From Piscinibacter sp. (lineage in GTDB: Bacteria; Pseudomonadota; Gammaproteobacteria; Burkholderiales; Burkholderiaceae_C), in the NCBI GenBank assembly GCA_016706565.1, contig JADJJI010000015.1:310001-374000 (forward strand): 64,000 bases of DNA, written 5' to 3'. Made by a program: the position numbers and the translations under genes. Below the pieces are notes generated by a model. The model ran no database searches, had not been told where the DNA came from, and saw only the letters and a program-made list of their open reading frames with translations. This document shows, piece by piece, positions 36,636-45,491 of this stretch; position 1 is the stretch's first letter, and the number at the start of each line of letters is the position of its first letter.

Positions 36636-37480
36636 ATGAGCTTCGCCACCCTGAACGACCTGCCCGCCGCCGTGATCGAGGGCCTGGAAGCCGGCACGCT
36701 CGCGCCCTACCTCGGGCCGGGGCTGCTGGCCCTGTGCAGCGGCAGCGCGCCGCCGGCCGACCCGGTGGCGCTGGCCGGTGTGCTCACCGCCCGCGTGTCG
36801 GTGCCGGGCAAGATCAAGAACCGGCTCACCGCGGCGGCGCAGTTCATCGAGAACTTCAAGCACCGCAAGACGTTGGTGAAGGCGATGGACGAGGCTTTCA
36901 CCGTGCAGGCCCTGCCTTCGGCGCTGCACCGCTGGCTGGCGGCGCTGCCGGCACCGGTCATCGTCGACGCCTGGTACGACGACACGATGCGCGCGGCGCT
37001 GGCCGCCGCCGCGGGTGACTGGGCCGAGGTGCAGGGCCTGTCGCAGAGTGAACACTTCGGTACGTGGACCGGCTGGTACGACGCTGCCGGCGCGAGCCTG
37101 CCCGACGCCGCCGCGCCTCGCACCGTGCTCTACAAGCCCTGGGGCGGCCATGCGCCGGCCGGCAACTACCTGGTGTCGGACAGCGACTTCGTCGAGGTGC
37201 TCACCGAGATCGACATCCAGACGCCGATCCCTGCGCTCGTGCAACAGCGCCGGGCGCCGCGCTCGGCTTCGTGTTCCTCGGCTGCCGCTTCAACGACCAG
37301 CTGCCGCGTGCCTTCGCGCGCCAGATCATCAAGCGCTCGGCTGGCCCGCACTACGCGATGCTGGCCGAGGAGCCGACGCGCATGGAAGCCCGCTTCCTCG
37401 CCGAGCAGGGCATCACCCGCATCGCCATCCCCCTGGCCGACGCCGCGGCCGCGCTGTGTGGCGCGGCGCTGCCGGCCTGA
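36636..37480 (+). pseudogene. SIR2-like protein, interrupted by a frameshift
   Basis: From ATG 36636 the frame encodes about 200 residues, including LPAPVIVDAWYDD and VLYKPWGGHAPAGNYLVSDSDFVEVL, which match a SIR2_2-type domain. Between about 37236 and 37262 the homology jumps to the -1 frame, continuing LGFVFLGCRFNDQLPRAFARQIIKR to the stop at 37480. One missing base restores a 281-residue protein. The NAD site is weak: LAPYLGPGLLAL stands where GAGxS is usual. It is either a sequencing or assembly error, or a recent inactivation. No slippery heptamer is visible. It is linked to the ferredoxin gene 20 nt downstream. Confidence 0.75.
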
Positions 37481-37500
37481 CCCACCTCAGGAGCCAACGC

Positions 37501-37806
37501 ATGAGCACACTCACCATCAACCCCGGTGCAATCAGCGCCGACGTCGCACCCGGCACCAACCTGCTGCAGGCCATCCTCGCTGCCGGCGGCAAGCTCGTCA
37601 GCAAGTGTGGTGGCGACGCCAAGTGCGGCGCCTGCCACGTGTTCGTCACCGAAGGCCGCAAGGGCCTGTCGAAGATGACGCCGGTGGAGAACGCCAAGCT
37701 CGACACGATCGTCGGCGTGGGCAGCAAGTCGCGCCTGGCCTGCCAGGCGAGCCTGCTGGGCACCGAGGCGGTGACGGTGGAGCTGCTGGGGGCGCTGTCG
37801 GGCTGA
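37501..37806 (+). CDS. [2Fe-2S] ferredoxin of the nif operon
   Basis: 101 residues, adrenodoxin/plant-type fold with ligands in SKCGGDAKCGACHVF and a fourth Cys in RLACQAS. It is probably an electron donor for nitrogenase or its maturation. It is the last gene of the nifB operon. Bases 37630-37684 recur almost exactly at 44725-44779. A hairpin follows the stop. Confidence 0.88.
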   Translation: MSTLTINPGAISADVAPGTNLLQAILAAGGKLVSKCGGDAKCGACHVFVTEGRKGLSKMTPVENAKLDTIVGVGSKSRLACQASLLGTEAVTVELLGALSG

Positions 37807-37808
37807 GG

Positions 37809-37828
37809 CAGGGGCGCGAGCGCCCCTG
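37809..37828 (+). terminator. hairpin at the end of the nifB operon
   Basis: Perfect eight-base stem CAGGGGCG/CGCCCCTG with loop CGAG, three bases after the ferredoxin stop. There is no T tract. A shortened copy of the same hairpin follows at 37866-37880. It probably ends or weakens transcription from the nif operon. Confidence 0.5.
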
Positions 37829-37864
37829 ATCTGTGCGCCAGCGGATGCCTTACATTCGCGTCAG

Positions 37865-37881
37865 CGGGCGCGAGCGCCCCG
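37865..37881. repeat. second GGGCG-CGAG-CGCCC hairpin
   Basis: GGGCG/CGCCC around the same CGAG loop as the hairpin at 37809-37828. A third, degenerate version with the core GGCGAGCGCC lies near 37922. All lie in the 127-bp gap between the ferredoxin and the large regulator gene. Confidence 0.5.
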
Positions 37882-37933
37882 AAGATGCGGTCGGTGCGCA
37901 GTCGACCGCAGGTCTGGACGGGGGGCGAGCGCC

Positions 37934-40900
37934 GTGGCGGAACGGGCATCCTGGAGCACCGACGGGCACGTCGTGCTGCGACGCGAGACGCTGAAGTCCT
38001 TGCGGCGACTGCGTGGCCATTCACAGGAGCAAGTCGCGCTGGAGTGCGCCGAACTGGGACTGTGCGTGTCGATTGCGTCGCTCAAGCGCGCCGAACGCAG
38101 TGCCAGCGTGCTCTACCGGACTGCACGTGACCTGGCTCGCTTCTACGAGGTCGAACTCGCCGAACTGATCGAGCTGCCCGCGCCGACGACCGGCGCGTCG
38201 GCGGCCGGGACGGCGACACAGGCTCCCGTTGCCAGTCGCCGCAGCCTCGTCGGGCTGCACTGCAGGCTGGTCGGCGGCACGGCCGAGACCGATTGGCTGG
38301 CGCGCGCGGCGCTGGATGCCGCCGGACTGTACGACGCCGCCATCAGCTCGCAGGGTGCGGGCGAACTCCGGCTGCTGTTCGGCGTGCACGCGGCCACCGG
38401 CAAGGAGGTCGGCAGGGCGCTGGCCTGCGCCTTCCGTCTGCAGGCATGCGCGGACCAGGATGCCGCAAGCCGGGGCAGACTGGCCTGCGCCTTGGCCTGG
38501 CTCGAGCATGAACAGGACGCCGATGCCGACCGGACCCTTCGTCGGCTCGTTGCCGCAGCGCCCGGGGGGGCAGTGCTGGCCGCGAACGCACTGCGCCGCA
38601 GCGCCCCCGGGCACTTCGGCTTCGAGCCATTCGAGCCGCAGGAGCCGGTCGAAGGCGGCTGCTGGCGTGCGCAGGCCGACCCTGATGCCGATACGGCGCG
38701 GCTCGCGCTGGTGGGCCGGCGCGTGGAGGTGCAGCAGTTCCGTGCCGCGCTGGAATCGGTGCAGGCCTACGGCGATCCGCAGGTGATCGGCTTGCGCGGC
38801 GTCGCCGGCATCGGCAAGTCACGCCTGCTGGAAGAGTTTGCCCGTCTCGCCGAGCTGGAGGGCTTCGCTTTCCACGTGCTCACCTCGCTGGAACTCGGTG
38901 CCGGTGGCCGCAATCAACTGCCAGCCGAACTGGCCCTGCGCCTGCTGGGTGCCGAGCCGGGTGAATCCGCCGCGGCGCTGGAGGTCCGGCTGGCGGACGC
39001 CTCGGCCGCCCTGCGCCCCGGCGACGCGGCCTTGCTTCGCGGACTGCTGCAGATGCCTCAGCACAGCGAGGACGCACGATTGATCGACACGATGCAGCAC
39101 GAGACACGCATCGAAGCGCAGGCCGGCGCGCTCGCCGCACTCGTGGCCAGGCGTTGTGCCACACCGCCCCTGATGCTGGCGGTGGAGGACGTGCACTGGT
39201 CGGGCGAGCAGGAGCAGCAGTTGCTGGCGGCCTTGCTCTCGCGGCTGGCCGGCCCGGTGCTGTTCGTGCTGACCGCGCGACCCGGCGAGCGGGCCATGCA
39301 CGCCTTGCTGCAACACGCGCCGGCCGAGACCTCGGCGCTGGTGCTCGAACTCGCACCCCTGGCGGAGTCCGACGCACGCGCGCTGGCCGCACAGATCGTC
39401 GCTGCCGACTCCGCCGATCGGCGGGTCTGCCTGGAACGTGCCCAGGGTCACCCGCTGCTGCTGGAGTACCTGCTTCGTGATGGCTCGCACGGCCCAGCCC
39501 ACGCCGGCCTGCCGCGCACGGTGCAGTTGCTCGCCCAGTCGCGCCTGGATCAGCTCGACGAAGGCGATCGCCAGGCGGCGCGGGCTGCCGCGGTGCTGGG
39601 CGCGCAGTTCGAGCTCGAGGCCTTGCGCGAGCTGATCGCCCGGCCCGACTACTCGCCCGAGCCCTTGTTGCGCAGCTTCCTCGTGCGCCAGCGTGGCGCG
39701 CGCCTGGCCTTTTGCCATGCGCTGATCCACGAGGGCATCTACGCTTCGCTGCTGCAGGCCCCGCGTGCCGCGCTGCACGCGCGTTGCGCGCACTGGTTTG
39801 CCGGGCGCGACGCCGTGCTGCGAGCCCATCACCTGCTGTGCGCCGGCCACGACGAAGCCCCCGACGCGGCGAGCCGCGCCGCACGTGAACTGATCGATCG
39901 CTACCAGTTCGGCGAAGCCCTCGTGCTGCTCGATGCCGCGCTGGCGGCGGCGACGCGCGCGCCGATGCGCTTCGATCTGCTGATCCTGCGCGCCACGGCG
40001 TGCATGAAACGAGGTGACGTGGCTGCGTCGGTGCTTGCCTGCGAGGAGGCAGCGCGGTCCGCGCCCGACCGGCGCGGACGCTGCGACGCACTGATCGAGC
40101 TGGCCCTCGGGCTGAATACGCTGGAGCGTGTGGCCGATGCGGAAGACGCGCTCGACGAAGCGGGCGCCATCGCCGCGCAGCTCGACCTGCCGGTGCAGGC
40201 CTCGCGCGTGCACCACCTGCGCGGCAACTTCCACTTCCCGCGCGGCGACGCGGCTTTCTGCCACGAGCAGCACCGGCTCGCCCTGCAGCATGCCCGCCGC
40301 GCCGGCAACGCGGAGCTGGAGGCCCGTGCCTGCAGCGGCCTGGGTGACGCCGCGTACGCCCAGGGGCGCATGTACAGCGCCTACACCCACTTCTCCGACT
40401 GCCTGGCGCTGTGCCGCGCGCACGAGTTGCTGCACGTGCAGGCGGCCAACCTCTTCATGCTCGGCACCGTGCGCATCTATCAGAACGAGAACCTGCTGGC
40501 GCTGGACAACGCCGAGCAGTCGGTGGCGCTGGCCGGGCGTGTCGGTCATCGGCGGGCCCAGGTGGTCTCGCACCTCACCGCCGGCTGGGTGCTGCTGGAC
40601 CTGCTCGAGCTGGACCGTGCCGCGTTGCACATCGAGCAGGGGCTGGCACTGGCTGCAGAGATCGGTGCACTTCGCTTCGTGCCGTTTCTGCGTGAGAGCC
40701 TGGCCCGCCTGCAGCACCTGCGCGGCGAGCAGGATGCGGCGCGCGCCAGCATCGCACTCGCCTGCGATGAGGTCGCGTCGCTGGGGCTGCGTGCTTTCAT
40801 CGGCCCCTGGCTGCAGGGCACCCGCGCATTGCTCGCCGCGACGACGCAGGAGCGTGATCACAGCTTGCGGCAGGGCGAGGCCTGGCTCGACGAAGGATGC

Positions 40901-41173
40901 ATCGGACACAACCACTTCCGCTTCGCCGCTGCGGCCATCGAGGCGACGCTGGCTGTCGGCGACACGGACGAGGCCCTGCGCCACTCGCGGCGACTGGCCG
41001 AGTACACGCACGACGAGCCCACACCCTGGTCGCGACTGCACATCGAGTCTGCCGAGGCAGCGGCCGAGCCTGTGGCGGCGGCACGCAGCAGGCGCCTGGC
41101 CCGCCTGGCCGACACCGCCGCGGCCGCGGGGCTGCGGGCGATGCTGCCGCGCCTGCAGCGCACCGCAGGTTGA
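37934..41173 (+). CDS. large XRE-HTH / AAA ATPase / TPR regulator
   Basis: 1079 residues, GTG start. An XRE-like HTH (about 15-75: LKSLRRLRGHSQEQVALECAE...SIASLKRAER) is followed by a region (about 90-220) that resembles a class III cyclase lacking clear catalytic residues (VGLHCRLVGGTAETDW...LLFGVHAATGKEVGRALACAFRL). Next is an AAA_16 ATPase with Walker A GVAGIGKSR near 289-297 and LMLAVEDVHWSGEQEQQL. A long helical TPR-rich C-terminal half (about 650-1075) ends the protein. This is the architecture of multi-domain STAND-type regulators. It is probably a signal-dependent transcription regulator of the convergent oxidase or the lipase gene. The ligand is unknown. Confidence 0.8.
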   Translation: MAERASWSTDGHVVLRRETLKSLRRLRGHSQEQVALECAELGLCVSIASLKRAERSASVLYRTARDLARFYEVELAELIELPAPTTGASAAGTATQAPVASRRSLVGLHCRLVGGTAETDWLARAALDAAGLYDAAISSQGAGELRLLFGVHAATGKEVGRALACAFRLQACADQDAASRGRLACALAWLEHEQDADADRTLRRLVAAAPGGAVLAANALRRSAPGHFGFEPFEPQEPVEGGCWRAQADPDADTARLALVGRRVEVQQFRAALESVQAYGDPQVIGLRGVAGIGKSRLLEEFARLAELEGFAFHVLTSLELGAGGRNQLPAELALRLLGAEPGESAAALEVRLADASAALRPGDAALLRGLLQMPQHSEDARLIDTMQHETRIEAQAGALAALVARRCATPPLMLAVEDVHWSGEQEQQLLAALLSRLAGPVLFVLTARPGERAMHALLQHAPAETSALVLELAPLAESDARALAAQIVAADSADRRVCLERAQGHPLLLEYLLRDGSHGPAHAGLPRTVQLLAQSRLDQLDEGDRQAARAAAVLGAQFELEALRELIARPDYSPEPLLRSFLVRQRGARLAFCHALIHEGIYASLLQAPRAALHARCAHWFAGRDAVLRAHHLLCAGHDEAPDAASRAARELIDRYQFGEALVLLDAALAAATRAPMRFDLLILRATACMKRGDVAASVLACEEAARSAPDRRGRCDALIELALGLNTLERVADAEDALDEAGAIAAQLDLPVQASRVHHLRGNFHFPRGDAAFCHEQHRLALQHARRAGNAELEARACSGLGDAAYAQGRMYSAYTHFSDCLALCRAHELLHVQAANLFMLGTVRIYQNENLLALDNAEQSVALAGRVGHRRAQVVSHLTAGWVLLDLLELDRAALHIEQGLALAAEIGALRFVPFLRESLARLQHLRGEQDAARASIALACDEVASLGLRAFIGPWLQGTRALLAATTQERDHSLRQGEAWLDEGCIGHNHFRFAAAAIEATLAVGDTDEALRHSRRLAEYTHDEPTPWSRLHIESAEAAAEPVAAARSRRLARLADTAAAAGLRAMLPRLQRTAG

Positions 41174-42826
41174 TCAGCAGGCTCGTCTGGCCGGCAGCAG
41201 CCACGCGGCAAGGTCGCGCGCCTGGCGCCAGCATTCCTCGTGAAGGCCGGCGCCGCGACTCCAGCCGCCCGTGAAGTACAGCGGCGCTTGCGTCGATCCG
41301 GACAGTTTCTCGTGATAGACCCTCAGCGTCTTCTGCGCCTCGTAGCCCGCGCGATCGAGCACGTTGTGCCGGAACCAGGCCACGGCCTGGTCCGCGTCTC
41401 GCTCGGCGCCCAGCCCGGCGGCCTGACCTCGCGCCAGGGCGCCGCGGCTCAGGCCTTGACGCTGCGCCTCGTCGAGCTCCGGGGGCGTCGCCCAGCGAAG
41501 GATGAACTCCTGCGGCACCGGTCGCTGCGGGTTGAGCGTGACGAAGAATGGCGGCAGACCGGCACGGTCATACAGGGTGTTCAGCGCGTCGTTCTGGTGC
41601 CGGTTGCACACGTAGGTGATGCTGTACGGCTGCAGTGCACAGCCGTCGCGGATCAGGATGTTGTAGGCCCGCCAGAGCGCGGGCGCAGGCGGCAGCACGC
41701 CGCTCCAGGTGTGCGCCACGGCCACGCTGCGCGAGTAGCGGATGCGCTCGAGCACCTCGCCGCGCAGCAGGTTCTCCTGCGCCCGCAGCGCCGGCGCTTC
41801 ACCGAAGTGCAGCAGCGCCGCCGCTTCATCCGCGTGGGTCGCGACGACGCAGCGGTCGAAGCGCCCGGTCCGTACCGCGCCGTCGCCGTCGCGTGAAACC
41901 ACCTCGAAGCCGTCGGGCGCCACGGTGACCCGGGCCTCCCGGCCCGTCAGGATCGAAACCGTGATGGGTGGTGTCTGGCGGTTCAGCTCGCCCAGCCAGT
42001 GCGCGAGTCGTTCCAGCCAGCGTTGCGAGCCGGTGCCGAAATAGCGGCGTCGCGGCTTGTGCGCGTGGCCACCCGACTGACCCTCCTGCGTGCGGTAGTA
42101 GCAGAACGGCACGGCCAGCGGAATCTCCTGCGGGCCGCGCTCGTCGGCGAAGTACATGGCGGACATTCGAGGCAGGAAGAACTCGTCGCGCAGCCTTGCC
42201 ACCAGCCGGCTGAGGCGGCGCACGAACGCCGCATCGGCCCACTGCTGCGCCGACGGCCACGGCAGATCCGGGTCGTGCAGCGTCGGGTAGGGCTGCTCGA
42301 TGCAGTCCGCGAAGAAGCGGCCGACCGTCATGTCCAGGTTCGGATCGTCCTGGTCGCCGATGATCCTGTTCGCCTTTGCGACGATGAGCGCCTGCAGGCG
42401 CGGCAGGTCACCGCCTTCGATCTGGTCGAAATCGAAGCCCGCAAGGCTGGTGCCGGCCCGCATCTCGCCGTCGAGCGTGAATCGCACCTGGCCTTCCGGC
42501 GTGTAGTAGCACTCGGAGTTCTCGAGCTCACGCAGTTCGTCGTAGCCGACCCGGGCCATGGCCTCGGCCACGAGCGGATAGGCGTCGAGGTTCAGGTCGT
42601 TCACGCCGAGGTCGACAAAACGAAGCAGCTGCTGGCCTTGGCGCGCCTGCCGGCCGAGGCTGCACCAGCCGCTGACGGCATTGCCGCCCACGTCCTGACA
42701 CTTCTCGAACAGCGTCACGCTCAGCGGCCGCTGCTGCTCGATGGCGCGCTGCGTCAACTCGTAGACCGCGGACAGCCCCGAGACTCCGCCGCCGATCACG
42801 GCGACCCTCAGCTCTGCATCGTACAT
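41174..42826 (-). CDS. FAD-dependent amine-oxidase-like oxidoreductase
   Basis: 550 residues. The FAD-binding Rossmann motif AVIGGGVSGLSAVYEL is at the start, VTLFEKCQDVGGNA provides the second strand, and the C-terminal LYFTGGWSRGAGLHEE is the FAD ribityl-binding block of amine-oxidase-fold proteins. The middle (CVVATHADEAAALL) is also conserved. The substrate is unknown; relatives oxidise amines, desaturate carotenoids or act on cyclopropane-synthesis operon lipids. The C-terminus abuts the large regulator end to end (no gap). Confidence 0.78.
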   Translation of the reverse strand: MYDAELRVAVIGGGVSGLSAVYELTQRAIEQQRPLSVTLFEKCQDVGGNAVSGWCSLGRQARQGQQLLRFVDLGVNDLNLDAYPLVAEAMARVGYDELRELENSECYYTPEGQVRFTLDGEMRAGTSLAGFDFDQIEGGDLPRLQALIVAKANRIIGDQDDPNLDMTVGRFFADCIEQPYPTLHDPDLPWPSAQQWADAAFVRRLSRLVARLRDEFFLPRMSAMYFADERGPQEIPLAVPFCYYRTQEGQSGGHAHKPRRRYFGTGSQRWLERLAHWLGELNRQTPPITVSILTGREARVTVAPDGFEVVSRDGDGAVRTGRFDRCVVATHADEAAALLHFGEAPALRAQENLLRGEVLERIRYSRSVAVAHTWSGVLPPAPALWRAYNILIRDGCALQPYSITYVCNRHQNDALNTLYDRAGLPPFFVTLNPQRPVPQEFILRWATPPELDEAQRQGLSRGALARGQAAGLGAERDADQAVAWFRHNVLDRAGYEAQKTLRVYHEKLSGSTQAPLYFTGGWSRGAGLHEECWRQARDLAAWLLPARRAC

Positions 42827-42914
42827 GTCGTCCTCCTTCGGCGAATGGCGCGGCGTGCCATCGCCGGCCTGCCCAATCTAGCCGGCCGGCAGCGTCGTGG
42901 CACGCCGCACGAGC

Positions 42915-42936
42915 AACTGATCCCGAACTGATCCCG
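42915..42936. repeat. tandem 11-bp direct repeat
   Basis: AACTGATCCCG occurs twice without a gap in the 220-bp region between the divergent oxidase and lipase-like genes. Direct repeats at 11-bp spacing are used by some activator families, so it may be an operator. No experimental or further sequence support. Confidence 0.5.
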
Positions 42937-43046
42937 TGATGATCCTCCACTGGCCTCGAACGAAGTGGCGTGCCTGGAGACGATGCAGCCATGCCGGATG
43001 ACGCGGATGTCCCGCCGAGACGGCAGCGCTCACCAGGAGATCCACC

Positions 43047-44621
43047 ATGACGACCGCTTCGATTCTGGCTCGCCCCTTCACGCTCGGCGTTCTCGCCTTC
43101 GCCGCCCTGCTGACCGCCTGCGGCGGCGGCGGCGATGGCGGCGCCGGCCCGGCACCCGTCACGCGGGCGTCGGTCGACAAGGAAACCGTTCAGTCCATCC
43201 AGGGTGCCGTGGTCGATGGCGCGCCGGGCCAGGGCTACGTGCACGTCTGCCCCGGGCTGAACGACGACGGCCGCCCGCGCAACATGCTCATCGTGGTGCG
43301 CGGCTTCGCGCCGCAGGACACCGACCGCCAGCCGGGCGCCGGCGAACTCGACAGCACCTGTGCTGCGCAAGGCAGCGGCAACGACTACCACACGCTGGTG
43401 GTGCGCTACCGCAACGGCGCCGACCTCATCCAGCGCAACGCCGGCTTCGTGCGCGCCGTCATCGAATGGGCGATCGACCGCTACGAGCTGACAGCCGCCG
43501 ACCGCGTGGCTTTGCAGGGCATCAGCATGGGCGGCGTGGTGACGCGCTATGCGCTGCAGTCGATGGAGTCGGCTGGCCGGCCGCACCTGGTCGACCTGTG
43601 GCTGTCGGTCGATGCGCCGCAGCGTGGCGCCTACATCCCTATCGGCATGCAGTTCCTGGCCGACCTGTACAAGGACCGCGGCGGCGCCGAGGCGCTGGCA
43701 GTGGCCGATTCGCCGGCGGCGCGCCAGATGCTCACGCACCACTACCGCCAGGGCACCTCGACGCAGACCTGGACCGACGAGCACAAGCGGCTCTACGTCG
43801 ACGAACTGAACGGCACTCTCGGCGGCTTTCCCCGGGCCGCAGGGCTGCGCCGCGTTGGCGTCTCCAGCGGCCGCATGGGCGACGCCCTGCAGGATCCGCA
43901 GCCGGGGCAGCGCTACGTGGCCGGGCGGCTGCAGGTGTTCAGCGGCAGCGTACCGGTGAGCTACAGACAGGAGAACACCTTCTGCACGGTCAGCGTCGAC
44001 CTCAACCTGCCCATCGTGAGCAGCCTGGTGCTGGAAGCCTTCCCGCTGGGCCTTCAGGCAAACCAGAAGTCGCTGGTGGCACGGTCGAATGTCGAGACCA
44101 AGGTTGCCGGCTTCGACGTGGACAGCCAGGTGAGCGGCCTGAACAGCTACATCAACGCCCGCGTGTCCATCACGGGCCTGCTGGGGCTTTGCGAAACCTT
44201 CGCGTCGTCGGCCAAGACGGCCATCGTCAAGCAGGCCGTCGACGCGGCGGTGGCGCGCGGGAAGAAGGAGGCTGCACCCTACACGGCGACCTACGAGAAG
44301 AGTTTCGAGGCCTACGGCGACGGCATCCAGTCCGAAGGCGCACCTGGTGGTCGCAGCAACTACATCGACCAGCTGCGCGGCGCGCTCACGCAGGCCGGCT
44401 TCTCTTCGGAGAACGGCGTGACCGGCGCCGGAACGCACATGTTCGTCGCGGTGGCCAGCGCGCTGAACATCGCCACGCCCACCGGCCGCATGGACGCAGC
44501 CGCGCTGAAGGCGAGCAGCCCGTTCGACCAGGTGTACCTGGAGAGTTCGAGCAACCTCGACCACTTGAGCTCGACCAGCGGTTACTTCGGCAAGGAGGTG
44601 GATGCGCTCTTCAAGCGCTAG
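43047..44621 (+). CDS. lipase-like alpha/beta hydrolase lipoprotein
   Basis: 524 residues. A lipoprotein signal ends at C25 (ALLTACGGGG). The nucleophile is S160 in GISMGGVVTRYAL, and LIVVRGFAPQ earlier fits an oxyanion-hole strand. Relatives are triacylglycerol lipases and PGAP1-like esterases; the long C-terminal half (about 230-524) is not recognised. It is probably exported and lipid-anchored. It is divergent from the FAD oxidase gene, which may act in the same pathway. Confidence 0.72.
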   Translation: MTTASILARPFTLGVLAFAALLTACGGGGDGGAGPAPVTRASVDKETVQSIQGAVVDGAPGQGYVHVCPGLNDDGRPRNMLIVVRGFAPQDTDRQPGAGELDSTCAAQGSGNDYHTLVVRYRNGADLIQRNAGFVRAVIEWAIDRYELTAADRVALQGISMGGVVTRYALQSMESAGRPHLVDLWLSVDAPQRGAYIPIGMQFLADLYKDRGGAEALAVADSPAARQMLTHHYRQGTSTQTWTDEHKRLYVDELNGTLGGFPRAAGLRRVGVSSGRMGDALQDPQPGQRYVAGRLQVFSGSVPVSYRQENTFCTVSVDLNLPIVSSLVLEAFPLGLQANQKSLVARSNVETKVAGFDVDSQVSGLNSYINARVSITGLLGLCETFASSAKTAIVKQAVDAAVARGKKEAAPYTATYEKSFEAYGDGIQSEGAPGGRSNYIDQLRGALTQAGFSSENGVTGAGTHMFVAVASALNIATPTGRMDAAALKASSPFDQVYLESSSNLDHLSSTSGYFGKEVDALFKR

Positions 44622-44724
44622 GTGGCTGAGTGCCGGCGCACGATGCTGCAACGGGTGGGGTTGGCGATCGAGTCGGTCGCACCCCTGGTGCCGTCGGCAA
44701 GCACCAAAGACGCCTCGTTGCAGT

Positions 44725-44779
44725 GCCTGCCGCGTGTTCGTCACCGAAGGCCGCAATGGCCTGTCGAAGATGACGTCGG
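44725..44779 (+). pseudogene. remnant of the [2Fe-2S] ferredoxin gene
   Basis: 55 bp matching the ferredoxin gene at 37630-37684 with only a few differences; translated it gives CRVFVTEGRNGLSKMTSG, the segment after the third ligand cysteine. The flanking sequences do not match. It is too short to be a gene. It lies in the 263-bp gap (44622-44884) after the lipase-like gene, which otherwise holds nothing I can identify. Confidence 0.75.
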
Positions 44780-44884
44780 GTGCGTTCGTTTCAGGGGCGG
44801 CGACCAGTGGACTGCTCGCCACCCCAGGTCGTCGACTTCCATGAGGATTCTGGCCTTCGACCTGCCTCCTGATGAAGTGACTTC

Positions 44885-45295
44885 TCAGGCCGGCGCCGCA
44901 CTGCTGCCACCCAGCGCCTGGCAGGCGCGTCGCAACCGGCTTTCTGCTTCGTCGGCGACGGCCTTCACCCCCGGCTTGCCGACCAGGCTGACCATGGTCT
45001 GAGGGTCGAGGAATCCCACCACGATGCGTCCAGGCGCTTCCTCGCGGACGATCACGTTGCACGGCAGCAGCAAGCCGATGTCCGGCTCGGCCTGCAGGGC
45101 CCGATGGGCCAGGGGAGGGTTGCATGCGCCCAGGATGCGATAGGGCGGCATGTCCGATCCCAGCTTCTCCTTCATCGCTCGCTGCACGTCGATGTCGCTG
45201 AGGATGCCAAAACCTTCGGTCTTCAGCGCAGCGGTCGTCTTTGCCAGCGCTTCGTCGAACGACAGGCCGGTGAGCGTGGTGGTGAATCCGTACAT
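44885..45295 (-). CDS. DUF302 protein
   Basis: 136 residues of the DUF302 fold: GFTTTLTGLSFDEALAKTTAALKTEGFGILSDIDVQ (shortened) at the start, then the conserved PYRILGACNPPLAHRAL and VGFLDPQTM. The cysteine in GACNPP is conserved; related proteins act in metal or sulfur contexts but the function is undefined. ATG 45295 is divergent from the TetR gene; the region between (196 bp) carries two dyads. Confidence 0.85.
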   Translation of the reverse strand: MYGFTTTLTGLSFDEALAKTTAALKTEGFGILSDIDVQRAMKEKLGSDMPPYRILGACNPPLAHRALQAEPDIGLLLPCNVIVREEAPGRIVVGFLDPQTMVSLVGKPGVKAVADEAESRLRRACQALGGSSAAPA

Positions 45296-45453
45296 GTCTG
45301 ACCTCACAAATCTTGGTGGCCACGTGGGCCGGAGTGGATGGGGCGGGCGTGGCACCGCACCGAGCGGCCGAAGCCGGGCTGCCAGTGTCTCGCGCCGCAA
45401 GAAAACCTGATGCGACTGATACCGTGCATGGTATACCGCAATCGGCGTATAGT

Positions 45454-45475
45454 GGTAAGTAACTGATGACTTACC
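45454..45475. promoter_or_regulatory. probable TetR operator
   Basis: GGTAAGT and its exact inverse ACTTACC, separated by eight bases, 17 bp upstream of the TetR start codon. Size and location fit a TetR-dimer operator. A second dyad, ATACC-N6-GGTAT, lies at 45419-45434. Confidence 0.6.
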
Positions 45476-45491
45476 GCGACGCGTCCGAACC

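Noticed and set aside
37236-37262. Programmed ribosomal frameshift in the SIR2-like gene
   Set aside because: No X-XXY-YYZ slippery heptamer or downstream pseudoknot could be seen; a single-base loss explains the pattern more simply.
44602-44844. Open frame after the lipase-like gene as a small protein gene
   Set aside because: The only recognisable part is the 55-bp ferredoxin remnant; the rest is arginine/serine-rich sequence of a shifted frame, and it overlaps the lipase stop.
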